From Bacillus methanolicus (GTDB lineage: Bacteria > Bacillota > Bacilli > Bacillales > Cytobacillaceae): 64,000 nt of DNA. Positions within the stretch are counted from its first letter, which is position 1. Each line of letters begins with the position of its first letter. The stretch is taken from NCBI RefSeq assembly GCF_028888695.1, contig NZ_PNFF01000002.1, positions 372,001 through 436,000 on the forward strand, written 5' to 3'. A program made the translations under genes and the position numbers. The notes below the pieces were generated by a model, which had not been told where the DNA came from, searched no databases, and saw nothing but the letters and a program-made list of their open reading frames with translations. This document shows, piece by piece, positions 47,449-55,692 of the stretch.

Positions 47449-47553
47449 AAGGGGCTGACTATAAGCAATGGTCAGACCCCTCAAATACAACTTATAGACA
47501 AACTTTGAAAAAGCCATGCTATATTTTGTCTTGCTGAATGGAGTCAGACCCTT
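47449..47553. repeat. GGGTCAGACCC-bounded element, right of ung
   Basis: AAGGGGCTGACTATAAGCAA, GGTCAGACCCCTCAAATACA and ACTTTGAAAAAGCCATGCTA lead to GGAGTCAGACCCTTTTC. It is homologous to 46382-46490. A further partial CTTCAGACCCTTTTC follows at about 47610. Confidence 0.75.
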
Positions 47554-47629
47554 TTCAATCGAATTTATTACCCGTGTTCATTATAAAGGAATGGCAGCCG
47601 GTTTGCCGCTTCAGACCCTTTTCATTTTA

Positions 47630-47863
47630 TTACCCCCCGCTTACCGGAGGAATAAAAGCGATTGTATCTCCATCCTTGATGACTTCTTCATTTCTTGCAA
47701 ATTCTTCATTAATGGCTGTCATAACGGTTTTCGGTACTTCAATCCCGTACTTTTCAGCAATTAAATCTTTTAGTTCTGCAATTGTCTTTCCGCTTGCATC
47801 CAGCTGAACGAATTCTTCACCGACCAATTCCCGCAAATGAGCAAAAAATAAAATATTATTCAT
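47630..47863 (-). CDS. moaD: molybdopterin synthase small subunit MoaD
   Basis: Sulfur-carrier subunit of 77 aa with the ubiquitin-like fold and the C-terminal Gly-Gly (PPVSGG) that is converted to a thiocarboxylate. It overlaps moaE by 8 bases, so the two subunits are co-translated. The rest of the molybdenum cofactor pathway (moaA, moaC, moeA, moeB) is not in the window. Confidence 0.95.
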   Translation of the reverse strand: MNNILFFAHLRELVGEEFVQLDASGKTIAELKDLIAEKYGIEVPKTVMTAINEEFARNEEVIKDGDTIAFIPPVSGG

Positions 47864-48320
47864 TTAAATCTTCCACCTCCGGTTTTCCAGTCGGGTAAGC
47901 AACGGTTTCCAACTGGTTGCCGACCCATTCTTCCCCGTCTTCCCAATGTTCCTTTTTCCAAATCGGCACAATTTCTTTTATTCTCTCAATAGCATAGCGA
48001 TTCGCTTCATAGGCGTCCGCACGGTGGGGAGTGGAAACTGCAATTACGACAGCGACATCCGTAATATCCAATTTCCCGACTCTATGAGTGATCGCAACTT
48101 TTGCACCTTTCCACCGCTCCTGAATTTCATTTCCAATCTGCTCCAGCTTTTTCACAGCCATTGCCTCATATGCTTCATAAATGAGGAACAGCGTTTTTTT
48201 TCCATTCGTCAGCTCGCGCACTGTCCCGATAAAAACCGTGATGGCGCCGGCCTCACGCTGAACAACTTTATCAATGACCGATTGGATATTAATTGGTTCT
48301 TTGGAAACTTCATAGTTCAT
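47856..48320 (-). CDS. moaE: molybdopterin synthase large subunit MoaE
   Basis: Catalytic subunit that turns precursor Z (cPMP) into molybdopterin using MoaD thiocarboxylate. The 154 aa include the conserved GAITVFIGTVR near residue 27, the substrate Arg/Lys in ITHRVGKLDITDVAV, and VPIWKKEHWEDG with the catalytic lysine. A GTG at 48329 overlaps the ribosome site, so the ATG at 48320 is used. Confidence 0.95.
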   Translation of the reverse strand: MNYEVSKEPINIQSVIDKVVQREAGAITVFIGTVRELTNGKKTLFLIYEAYEAMAVKKLEQIGNEIQERWKGAKVAITHRVGKLDITDVAVVIAVSTPHRADAYEANRYAIERIKEIVPIWKKEHWEDGEEWVGNQLETVAYPTGKPEVEDLNE

Positions 48321-48505
48321 CGTGCTCACCTCTATTTTTAAATCATGACCGGGGCCATTTCCAGCACAGCAACAGTCCGAAATCCAATGATTTTTCCCTT
48401 ACTATATTTATATTCTGTATATTTAACAGATTTCCTTTAGTATAGTTCTTGCTTGAAGTATTTTGAGACCAGGAAGATGGATGTACCCCCCTATCTCAAC
48501 TGCCG

Positions 48506-49102
48506 TTAACCCCTTCTATTTTCGGACTGTATTCTCAATGCCTGTTCGTATTCTTCGGGATGGTTCATGTTAAATAAAAATTTTTCGTTCAGAGTAAAGG
48601 GAAAGTCGTTTTCCTTTACGGTTTTTGCATTCACCATCTTGAGAAAATGACGGATTTTTAAATTTTCATCAGCTATGGCCCGATTCACCGTTCCAAGTGT
48701 TTCTTTTCGATAGGCGGCGTATAAAGGATGCAGCCTTCCGGAAACTTCAGGGACGGCTGCCTCGTATTCGTCGAGTGTTTGTAAAAGAAATGCCCCAAGT
48801 TCAGCGGAGATAAAAGGCATATCGCAAGCGACAATTAAATTCTTTTCATTTTTGCTTTCGGCCAGACCGGCCTGTATTCCGGCCAAAGGACCTTTTCCTT
48901 TAATTTTATCCTCAACCATAGGAAGATTCAGAAATTGATAATCTTCAAAATTATTGGTTGCGATGATGATTTCAGTGGTTATTTTTCCAAGTTCTTTAGC
49001 AATTCGTTCAATGATTGTCAATCCATCCACTTTTAGCAGCGCCTTATTTGTTCCCATTCTCCTTGATTTTCCGCCGGCCAGAATAATTCCCGTTGCTTGC
49101 AC
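48506..49102 (-). CDS. mobA: molybdenum cofactor guanylyltransferase MobA
   Basis: Adds GMP to molybdopterin. The 198 aa have the nucleotidyltransferase motif GIILAGGKSRRMGTNKAL, the LIVACDMPF metal/nucleotide strand and the RLHPLYAAYRKE segment. GAGGTGA sits 8 bases before GTG at 49102; a GTG at 49111 overlaps it. It is separated from moaE by 185 bases, and repeat copy B lies immediately upstream. Confidence 0.93.
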   Translation of the reverse strand: MQATGIILAGGKSRRMGTNKALLKVDGLTIIERIAKELGKITTEIIIATNNFEDYQFLNLPMVEDKIKGKGPLAGIQAGLAESKNEKNLIVACDMPFISAELGAFLLQTLDEYEAAVPEVSGRLHPLYAAYRKETLGTVNRAIADENLKIRHFLKMVNAKTVKENDFPFTLNEKFLFNMNHPEEYEQALRIQSENRRG

Positions 49103-49127
49103 TTTTATCACCTCTTTTTAGCTGGTC

Positions 49128-49295
49128 GTTTTTTGTGGAAAAGGGGCGGAGCTACGCTAACAAAGATAGAATTGCCAACTTATCTTTATTTAGCTTTCTA
49201 AATATTTAGAGGTTGGCTTCGCTCACACCGCCTTATTATGTCGGTTCTGTTTTATATTGAGGGTTGGGAGGTTAAAACTCATGCTCGTTTTTTGT
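49128..49295. repeat. 170-200-bp interspersed element, copy B
   Basis: This copy runs from CGTTTTTTGTGGAAAAGGGG to CATGCTCGTTTTTTG and lies 26 bases upstream of the mobA start, in the gap between the divergent mobA and pdxK. It lacks the AGCAAGATACTTG segment found in copies A and C. Both of its ends carry the direct repeat TCGTTTTTTGT. Confidence 0.88.
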
Positions 49296-49471
49296 TCGAT
49301 AATTCCGATTCCTTTTTCTTGATATTCTAGCATACTTTCATACAATTTCGGTTTATTCGTTCAATGGCCTTCTTTTTGTAGTTTTTAGTATTTTGTACTC
49401 TCTTTTTGTAGTGATATAATTTTAAAATAAACGAATATTTGGACTTTTGGACTGCAAGGGGGAAGCAACGA

Positions 49472-50308
49472 ATGACAATGAAAAAAGTTTTAACGATTGC
49501 CGGATCTGATTCCAGCGGAGGCGCCGGGATTCAGGCAGATTTAAAAACATTCCAGGAACTCGGCGTCTATGGAATGACGGCGTTGACGACGATTGTGACA
49601 ATGGATCCTAAAAACCACTGGCATCATCATGTGTTTCCGATTGCAATCGAAACATTGAAAGCACAGTTAGAAACAATCCTTTCGGTCGGTATTGACGCGA
49701 TGAAGACAGGCATGCTCGGATCAGTTGAAATCATTGAATTAGCAGCCAAAGTAATTGATGAAAATAAATTGGACAAAGTCGTCATCGACCCTGTTATGGT
49801 ATGTAAAGGGGAAGATGAAGTGCTTCATCCGGAAACCGCGGAAGCTTTAAGAGAAGTGCTTGTTCCAAGGGCAACCGTCGTTACGCCAAATCTGTTTGAA
49901 GCATGGCAGCTTGCAAAAACAGGTCCGATCAAAACCATTGATGATATGAAAGAAGCTGCGGCAAAAATTCATGAACTTGGTGCAAAATTTGTGCTCATTA
50001 AAGGCGGAAGCAAACTTCAGCATGAAAAAGCAGTTGACCTTCTATTTGACGGAAAAGAGTATCAATTTTTAGAGTCTGAAAAAATCGATACAACCTATAC
50101 TCACGGAGCCGGCTGTACGTATTCTTCCGCTATTACCGCAGAATTGGCAAAAGGAAAAACTGTTCTTGAAGCTGTGGAAGTGGCAAAAGATTTTATTACG
50201 GAAGCGATTCGCCACGGCTTTAAATTAAACCAATATGTCGGACCGACTATGCATGGCGCATACCGCTATTTTGGCGCAGGCCGCCGTCTTGAACATGCTG
50301 CAAATTAA
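49472..50308 (+). CDS. pdxK: pyridoxine/pyridoxal/hydroxymethylpyrimidine kinase
   Basis: ThiD/PdxK-family ribokinase-fold enzyme (B. subtilis ywdB/thiD/pdxK). The 278 aa include IAGSDSSGGAGIQADLKT at the N-terminus, the DPVMVCKG strand and the ATP-site signature DTTYTHGAGCTYSSAITAEL. In B. subtilis this protein phosphorylates vitamin B6 forms and HMP. AAGGGGGAAG fixes the ATG at 49472. It ends the long syntenic block. Confidence 0.93.
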   Translation: MTMKKVLTIAGSDSSGGAGIQADLKTFQELGVYGMTALTTIVTMDPKNHWHHHVFPIAIETLKAQLETILSVGIDAMKTGMLGSVEIIELAAKVIDENKLDKVVIDPVMVCKGEDEVLHPETAEALREVLVPRATVVTPNLFEAWQLAKTGPIKTIDDMKEAAAKIHELGAKFVLIKGGSKLQHEKAVDLLFDGKEYQFLESEKIDTTYTHGAGCTYSSAITAELAKGKTVLEAVEVAKDFITEAIRHGFKLNQYVGPTMHGAYRYFGAGRRLEHAAN

Positions 50309-50403
50309 GTAATGACTGCATGTTAAACCACGGTTTCTGGTTACTACCCCTGCAACGTCGATGATTTGGAATGGGAATTCGACAACAATTTTCACCAAAA
50401 ACA

Positions 50404-50432
50404 AAGCCGGGAGAAACCCGGCTCTTTTTATG
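50404..50432 (+). terminator. intrinsic terminator after pdxK
   Basis: AAGCCGGG, a five-base loop and CCCGGCTCTTTTTA form a standard terminator about 95 bases after the pdxK stop. Confidence 0.88.
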
Positions 50433-50454
50433 CATAATGATACAAATGACCTAC

Positions 50455-50568
50455 CCCTCTATACCGCATTAACGCATTACCGCAGTGCGGGTCTGGCCCT
50501 CATTGCATTAACGCTTTAAAGTGGTGCGGGCCTGGCCCTCGTTGGATTAACGCGTTAAAGCATTTAGA
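50455..50568. repeat. REP-like hairpin repeats (about 2.5 units)
   Basis: ATTAACGCATTACC, GTGCGGGTCTGGCCCTC, ATTAACGCTTTAAAGTGGTGCGGGCCTGGCCCTC and ATTAACGCGTTAAAGC alternate with a spacing of about 45 bases between pdxK and yojF. Confidence 0.8.
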
Positions 50569-50739
50569 TTTTTGTTGCAGCTGTGACAAGCGTCTGTTTC
50601 GCATTTGTGAGTGATTTTTAGTATGATAATAAAAAGCGCAAACGTTTTCGGAACAAGCGAATTTGTTCCTGAGATCACTTTTCTAAAAGCAGCTATCCCA
50701 TTCTGATAGATATTTTTGTGTTGAAAGGAGAACTCTCCG

Positions 50740-51087
50740 ATGGAACCTGTGATTCCTGAAAAAGTTCAAAATGAAATCGATTCATTTGCCAATAAAAAGG
50801 TTTATTTGCATTTAGAAACGACGAATGGAGCTTATGCTTCCCACTATAATCAATCTTTTTTTTCCGCAGGAGCTTTTATCCGAAATGCTCAAATTCAGTA
50901 CGAACACGGAAAAATTACCGGAAATGGCCCTTACCGTGTTGGACTTAAAATGGAATTTGGCTGGGTTTATGCGGAAGGGATTACCCATTTTGAAATCGAC
51001 GAAAACGGACGGCTTTTGCTCGCCGGCCATGATTTTAACGGCAAACTCGCAGTAGCGCTGCAAATAAGCCTGACCCCATTTGAATAA
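50740..51087 (+). CDS. yojF: YojF family protein (DUF1806)
   Basis: 115-aa protein that precedes bshB2 in Bacillus, of unknown function. It is mostly beta strand (KVYLHLETTNGAYASH, AGAFIRNAQIQYEHG, YRVGLKMEFGWVYAEGITHF). GAAAGGAG precedes the ATG. The 26-base gap to bshB2 indicates one operon, so a link to bacillithiol metabolism is possible but unproven. Confidence 0.9.
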   Translation: MEPVIPEKVQNEIDSFANKKVYLHLETTNGAYASHYNQSFFSAGAFIRNAQIQYEHGKITGNGPYRVGLKMEFGWVYAEGITHFEIDENGRLLLAGHDFNGKLAVALQISLTPFE

Positions 51088-51113
51088 TCAGAACATTTGA
51101 AAGGAGCATAAAC

Positions 51114-51812
51114 GTGGAGAAAGAACGGCAAATATTAATTGTTTTCCCCCACCCTGATGATGAAGCATTTGGCGTTTCCGGCACAATTGCCTCTTATACC
51201 CGAAATGGCACACCAGTAACATATGCATGCCTGACACTTGGAGAAATGGGGCGGAATATGGGAAATCCCCCGTTTGCTAACAGGGAGAGCCTTCCGAAAA
51301 TCCGAAAGCAGGAGCTTCAGGAAGCTGCAAAAATTCTCGGCATTCAAGACTTGAGAATGATGGGTTTAAGAGATAAAACAATTGAGTTTGAAGATGAAGA
51401 GAAACTGACGAACATGGTTTCTTCCCTCATTGAAGAAGTAAATCCTTCGTTAATTATCACATTTTATCCCGGCTATTCTGTTCATCCCGATCATGAAGCA
51501 ACAGGCGCCGCAGTTGTCAGAGCGGTTGAGCGGATTCCGGAACAAGAGCGGCCGAAACTCCATTGCGTTGCTTTCTCCAACAATTGCGAGGAAGAACTGG
51601 GACCACCGGATATCGTCAACGATGTCAGTGCAGTAAAAGAAGTGAAAATGAAAGCTATGAAAGCCCATAAGTCGCAAACACAGCTTATGACAGCAGAAAT
51701 GGAGGAAAAACTGAAAAAGAATGATCCTCAGGTTCTCGCCTGGCTGCAGTACGAAAGATTTTGGACGTATAAATTTTCTGCTCCAACGAATACTTTTCAT
51801 CCGCCATTGTAA
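51114..51812 (+). CDS. bshB2: bacillithiol biosynthesis deacetylase BshB2
   Basis: Zinc-dependent LmbE-family deacetylase, 232 aa, that removes acetyl from GlcNAc-malate or bacillithiol S-conjugates. The metal motif is FPHPDDEAFG at residues 11-20, and the third ligand is in HPDHEATG. TLGEMGRNMG and YAC are typical of the BshB group. The start is GTG at 51114 after AAAGGAG. Confidence 0.93.
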   Translation: MEKERQILIVFPHPDDEAFGVSGTIASYTRNGTPVTYACLTLGEMGRNMGNPPFANRESLPKIRKQELQEAAKILGIQDLRMMGLRDKTIEFEDEEKLTNMVSSLIEEVNPSLIITFYPGYSVHPDHEATGAAVVRAVERIPEQERPKLHCVAFSNNCEEELGPPDIVNDVSAVKEVKMKAMKAHKSQTQLMTAEMEEKLKKNDPQVLAWLQYERFWTYKFSAPTNTFHPPL

Positions 51813-51821
51813 AATCGAATG

Positions 51822-51858
51822 GAGGGGGTGACTAGCCCCCTGCTCGGTTTGTTTTTTC
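51822..51858 (+). terminator. intrinsic terminator after bshB2
   Basis: AGGGGGT and its complement AGCCCCCT form a short stem with a small loop and are followed by a TTTGTTTTTT tract. Confidence 0.75.
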
Positions 51859-52019
51859 GATTACTTCTTTCAATGAGTCAGCAAACCTCTGATAGTCTTT
51901 TCATCTGGAAATCCCCATTATACATGATAGGCAGATGCTTTACTCACCATTTTACATGATGTGGATATTTTTCATATCAAGGCTAGAAGAGGAACAAGAT
52001 AGCGTTTTACGTGCGGTTA

Positions 52020-52092
52020 AAAAGAAAAGCTGACCGAAAACAAGTGTCAGCCTCTGTATGTGAGGTTAAACATGGATTGGTCAGCTTCTTTG
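52020..52092 (-). terminator. large-loop terminator after the hemerythrin gene
   Basis: On the minus strand AAAGAAGCTGACC and GGTCAGCTTTTCTTTTT pair across a 42-base loop that itself has hairpin potential. A T tract follows. It starts just past the stop at 52095. Confidence 0.75.
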
Positions 52093-52094
52093 CG

Positions 52095-52625
52095 TTAAAG
52101 TATATGTTTTGCGAGTTCCTCTTTTTCCTCATCAGATAGCATTCTTTCAGCCATAGGGAAGAGGACATTTTCTTCTTTCATAAAATGTTCTGTTAAAATC
52201 ATATATGCATTGATGACATAGGAAGCTAATTCTTTTGCCGCCTCCATGTTCACTTCTTTATCTAACATGGTTGTTTTTTCAAGAAATGCTGCAATATTTC
52301 GTTTTGCTTGGTCGTGTTCATATTCCATTACTGCAATAGGGCCAGTCGTACTGCCGATGTACTTCGCCATCATTGGAAATAGTACGCCTTCTTCACGTTC
52401 CGAATGTGGGTCAAGATGAGAAAGAAATAGTTTTACTTTCTCGCGCAACTGCAACAGCTCTTCTTTCCAATCCGCCTGTTCTGCATTGTTTCCAATTTGC
52501 TTCGCAGTTTCAAATAAAGCCTGTTTTTCTTCATTTAATGGTCCATGCTCAGCTAATAATTGCTGGAGAGCAGGACATAAAGTCACCGAACCATTTTGTA
52601 ACATATGGCAAGGAGAAAATTCCAT
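52095..52625 (-). CDS. hemerythrin-domain protein
   Basis: 176-aa HHE cation-binding protein with two halves. Iron-ligand-like residues are in LSHLDPHSEREEGVLFP, MEYEHDQAKRNI and TEHFMKEENVLFPMAERM. Such proteins bind a di-iron centre and serve in oxygen or nitric oxide sensing and iron-sulfur repair. The N-terminus has FSPCHMLQNGSV. AGGAGGTG supports the ATG at 52625. A class II FNR-type site lies upstream. Confidence 0.88.
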   Translation of the reverse strand: MEFSPCHMLQNGSVTLCPALQQLLAEHGPLNEEKQALFETAKQIGNNAEQADWKEELLQLREKVKLFLSHLDPHSEREEGVLFPMMAKYIGSTTGPIAVMEYEHDQAKRNIAAFLEKTTMLDKEVNMEAAKELASYVINAYMILTEHFMKEENVLFPMAERMLSDEEKEELAKHIL

Positions 52626-52656
52626 CGCGAGCACCTCCTAAAATCTCTATGCTTTT

Positions 52657-52699
52657 ATTGTACAAATGATTTCTAAGAAATGATGTGATACTCATCACG
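52657..52699 (-). promoter_or_regulatory. FNR-type site and -10 box of the hemerythrin gene
   Basis: TGTGATACTCATCACG (52684-52699) fits TGTGA-N6-TCACA with one mismatch. On the minus strand TACAAT (52657-52662) is a -10 box. A start at about 52650 puts the FNR site at -41.5, the class II activation position. This implies anaerobic induction. Confidence 0.7.
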
Positions 52700-52900
52700 T
52701 TGTCCATTCATTATGTTTCCTCATGGTGTCTATTTGAATCCGGAAATCAAACGATTAAAAAGTCGAGTTGGTCAGTGGGAGTTTCCGTTTTGACCGATAG
52801 AAAAGCAGTGAAAAGCGTTGTTTTGGCAGTAAATTTGTTCCATTGGAATATAAGATGATTAAAGAAATTTCGCTTCCTGTTAAAAATTTTTACAATAATG

Positions 52901-52963
52901 AGTGATTACTCACTTTACAAATCATCTGTTTCGATTTACTCTATAAGTAAGTGATTACTCACT
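52901..52963. promoter_or_regulatory. two identical operator palindromes before the ABC operon
   Basis: AGTGATTACTCACTTTA occurs at 52901 and again at 52950, with AGTGA-N4-TCACT symmetry. TTTACA with TACTCT at a 17-base spacing lies between them as a possible promoter. The likely regulator is the TetR gene at 54937-55593. Confidence 0.75.
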
Positions 52964-52983
52964 TTAAAAAATGAGGTGAAACT

Positions 52984-53715
52984 ATGAATAATGTGGAAGC
53001 CATTATATCCACAAGGAATGTTTCAAAGTCTTTCGGCAAACAGGAAGTCTTAAAGGATATTAACCTGGAAATTTTTCGCGGAGAAATTTTCGGCCTTCTT
53101 GGCCCGTCCGGTGCAGGCAAAACAACGCTCGTCAAGCAGCTGGTGGGGCTTGATTTGCCAACAAGCGGCGAAAATTTTGTTTTTCAAAAACGGATGCCTT
53201 CTTTATCTCTTATTGAAAAAATCGGTTATATGGCGCAATCCGATGCGTTATACGGGGAACTTTCGGCAAAAGAAAACCTTGAATTCTTTGCGGCTCTATA
53301 TGGATTAAAAGGAGAGCGGCGCCAAAAAAGAATAAAAGAAGTGATGGAAATTGTCGAGTTATCGGAGCATCTCAACAAACTCGTGTCCAATTATTCAGGC
53401 GGAATGAAGCGGCGCTTATCATTGGCGATTGCCTTGCTGCATGAGCCCGAGCTTCTGATCCTTGACGAGCCGACTGTCGGGATTGACCCGGTCCTGAGAA
53501 AAAACATTTGGAACTCTTTTTACGACCTAAAGAAAAATGGCACTACCATCATTGTTACAACGCATGTGATGGATGAAGCGGAAAAATGCGACCGGCTCGG
53601 AATGATTCGCAGCGGGGAATTGATTGCAGTCGGAACTCCGGAAGAGTTAAGAAGAAACACAAACACTGCAACGATTGAAGAAGCCTTTCTTGTATTCGGA
53701 GGTGCGGAGTCATGA
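52984..53715 (+). CDS. ABC transporter ATP-binding protein (ABC-2 exporter)
   Basis: 243-aa ATPase of the drug/lipid exporter class. Walker A is GLLGPSGAGKTTL, the signature is NYSGGMKRRLSLA, Walker B is LLILDEPTVGIDP, and the H-loop is TTHVMDEAEKCDRL. The start ATG is 7 bases after GAGGTGAAACT. It overlaps the permease gene by 4 bases and forms an operon with it and with the TetR gene. The exported substrate is unknown. Confidence 0.95.
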   Translation: MNNVEAIISTRNVSKSFGKQEVLKDINLEIFRGEIFGLLGPSGAGKTTLVKQLVGLDLPTSGENFVFQKRMPSLSLIEKIGYMAQSDALYGELSAKENLEFFAALYGLKGERRQKRIKEVMEIVELSEHLNKLVSNYSGGMKRRLSLAIALLHEPELLILDEPTVGIDPVLRKNIWNSFYDLKKNGTTIIVTTHVMDEAEKCDRLGMIRSGELIAVGTPEELRRNTNTATIEEAFLVFGGAES

Positions 53716-54740
53716 GAGTGACAGCCTTGATCATACGGATTTTACGGCAATTTATCCGCGACAAACGGACGATGGCTTTAATGATATTTGCCCCGATTTT
53801 AGTTCTGACAATGCTTCATCTCGTTTTTAACGGCGATGACTACGAACCGAAAATCGGGCTTGTCGATGTTCCCCAGGCTGTTCAAGATCAATTAAACTTA
53901 AAAAATGCGAATCTTTCAGACTATGAAAATACCAAACTGGCAAAAAAAGATCTTAAGGAAAAAAAGCTGGACGCCTATATCGCGATTAATGAGCAAATCC
54001 CGTCCATCACGCTTGAAGGAAGCGACCCTAGCGTCAATGGGGCTGTTATAAAATGGTTCCAGGAAGCGTTCAAGCCGCTGCAGCAAACTGGAACAACCTT
54101 GGAACCGGACATCAGCTATTTACACGGATCCAAAGATATGGGGCAGTTTGATTACTTTGGGCCGGTGCTGCTCGGATTTTTTGTCTTTTTCTTCGTATTC
54201 TTGATTGCCGGCGTTTCATTTTTAAGGGAAAGAACGACCGGAACATTGGAAAGACTGCTTTCGAGCCCGCTTCGCCGCTGGGAGATAGTCGCAGGTTATA
54301 TCCTCGGTTTTGGAATTTTTACAATGCTGCAAGCAGGGATTATTGCATGGTACGCCATTTATGTCCTAGGTATGTTAATGGAAGGGTCGTTTGGCTATGT
54401 CCTGCTGATCATCTTGCTTTTGTCCTTGACAGCTTTAACACTTGGAATCTTTCTGTCGGCTTTTGCAAATAATGAGCTTCAAATGATTCAATTCATTCCG
54501 ATCGTCGTAGTGCCGCAAATTTTCTTCTCCGGGTTGTTTAACCTAGAAACCATTTCCGAATGGTTAAGCTGGATTGGACCGTTCACTCCGCTCTACTATG
54601 CTGCGGACGCACTCCGGGATGTTATGGTAAGAGGATACGGCTGGAATGATATTTATGTTGATTTGCTCGTCCTTGCAGGTTTTTCAGCTATATTTATCAC
54701 ACTAAATATTTTTGCGTTAAAGAAGCACAGGAAGATTTAA
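53712..54740 (+). CDS. ABC-2 type permease
   Basis: 342-aa exporter membrane subunit. The first transmembrane helix is near residues 20-40, and a large extracytoplasmic loop (about 45-145) follows. Five helices come after it, with the ABC-2 signature in RERTTGTLERLLSSPLRRWEI. It is coupled to the ATPase by an ATGA overlap. Confidence 0.93.
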   Translation: MRVTALIIRILRQFIRDKRTMALMIFAPILVLTMLHLVFNGDDYEPKIGLVDVPQAVQDQLNLKNANLSDYENTKLAKKDLKEKKLDAYIAINEQIPSITLEGSDPSVNGAVIKWFQEAFKPLQQTGTTLEPDISYLHGSKDMGQFDYFGPVLLGFFVFFFVFLIAGVSFLRERTTGTLERLLSSPLRRWEIVAGYILGFGIFTMLQAGIIAWYAIYVLGMLMEGSFGYVLLIILLLSLTALTLGIFLSAFANNELQMIQFIPIVVVPQIFFSGLFNLETISEWLSWIGPFTPLYYAADALRDVMVRGYGWNDIYVDLLVLAGFSAIFITLNIFALKKHRKI

Positions 54741-54784
54741 GAACGATGATGGCTTTTTTCGGTATGAAGGCTGTCTCAAAAGCC

Positions 54785-54874
54785 TAAGGGTCAGACCCCA
54801 TAACACAATATATAGGACATAATGTTGGATAAATGTGCTATATGTTGATAAATGCAAATGAGGTCAGACCCTTA
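54785..54874. repeat. GGGTCAGACCC-bounded element inside the ABC-TetR operon
   Basis: AAGGGTCAGACCCC and GAGGTCAGACCCTT form the inverted ends around TATAGGACATAATG and CTATATGTTGATAA. It fills the gap between the permease and TetR genes. Confidence 0.75.
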
Positions 54875-54936
54875 CGATACAGCCTTACACTTTGGCAGTA
54901 CTTTAACAAAAAGATTTATTTTATTTGAAGGAGCAC

Positions 54937-55593
54937 ATGATGTACAACGAAGATTTTATGATGGAAGAATTTTTTGAGAATGAAGAAGGACTGACAGAAA
55001 AGCAGAAAAAAATCATCATTGCAGCGATTGAGTCCTTTTCTGAAAAAGGCTATGCCGCAACTTCAACAAGTGAAATAGCCAAAAAAGCAGGAGTCGCCGA
55101 AGGCACCATTTTCAGGCATTATAAAACGAAAAAGGATTTGCTTGTTTCGATTGTCGCCCCGATGATGGCGAAATTTATAGCGCCATTCGTCATTAAAGAT
55201 TTATATAAAGTCCTTGACCAGCGGTTTGAGCGATTTGAAGATTTCTTACAAGCAATGATCGAAAACCGGGCAGAGCTTTTAAAGAACAACTTGCCGATGT
55301 TTAAAATTTTCATCCAAGAGATTCCTTTTCATCCTGAACTGAAAGCATTGTTTAGAGAACATATCGCAAATAAGGTCTATGAACGGTTCTCGGAGCTTGT
55401 TAAACATTATCAGGAGAAAGGACAGATTATTGAAATGCCTGCTTATAGCGTTGTCAGGCTTGTTGTTTCGTCCATTTTCGGCTATTTATTTGGCCGCTAT
55501 CTGTTATTCCCGGAAGCAGATTGGGATGACGAAGCAGAAATTGAACGAACCATCCATTTCATTATGCATGGACTGGAACCGAAAAACGAATAA
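54937..55593 (+). CDS. TetR/AcrR-family regulator of the ABC exporter
   Basis: 218-aa repressor with the TetR DNA-binding domain (TEKQKKIIIAAIESFSEKGY, TSTSEIAKKAGVAEGTIFRHYKTKKDLL) after a short acidic N-terminal stretch, and a helical ligand domain. The frame opens at a TTG at 54925; GAAGGAG favours one of the two adjacent ATGs (54937 or 54940). As the third gene after the ATPase and permease it probably closes a feedback loop at the palindromes 52901-52963. Confidence 0.88.
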   Translation: MMYNEDFMMEEFFENEEGLTEKQKKIIIAAIESFSEKGYAATSTSEIAKKAGVAEGTIFRHYKTKKDLLVSIVAPMMAKFIAPFVIKDLYKVLDQRFERFEDFLQAMIENRAELLKNNLPMFKIFIQEIPFHPELKALFREHIANKVYERFSELVKHYQEKGQIIEMPAYSVVRLVVSSIFGYLFGRYLLFPEADWDDEAEIERTIHFIMHGLEPKNE

Positions 55594-55604
55594 CACTCCA
55601 ACAC

Positions 55605-55665
55605 ACTAAAGCGTTAATCCGTTGAGGGTCTGGCCCGCTGTGCTTTAAAGTGTTAAAGGCCTGGC
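55605..55665. repeat. REP-like hairpin repeat
   Basis: AAAGCGTTAATCCG, GAGGGTCTGGCCCGC and CTTTAAAGTGTTAAAG form one unit after the TetR gene. It merges with the terminator of the opposite-strand sugar dehydrogenase gene. Confidence 0.7.
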
Positions 55666-55687
55666 TGAACTCAATCAGCCAGGCCTT
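55656..55687 (-). terminator. terminator of the sugar dehydrogenase gene
   Basis: AAGGCCTGGCTGA and TCAGCCAGGCCTT are perfect complements around a 6-base loop. The structure is symmetric and could stop both converging transcripts, but T tracts are short. Confidence 0.75.
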
Positions 55688-55692
55688 GCTTC

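Noticed and set aside
47397-47468. N-terminal extension of Ung
   Set aside because: The extension is coded partly by the repeat element at 47449-47553, and the family begins near residue 25 of the long frame.
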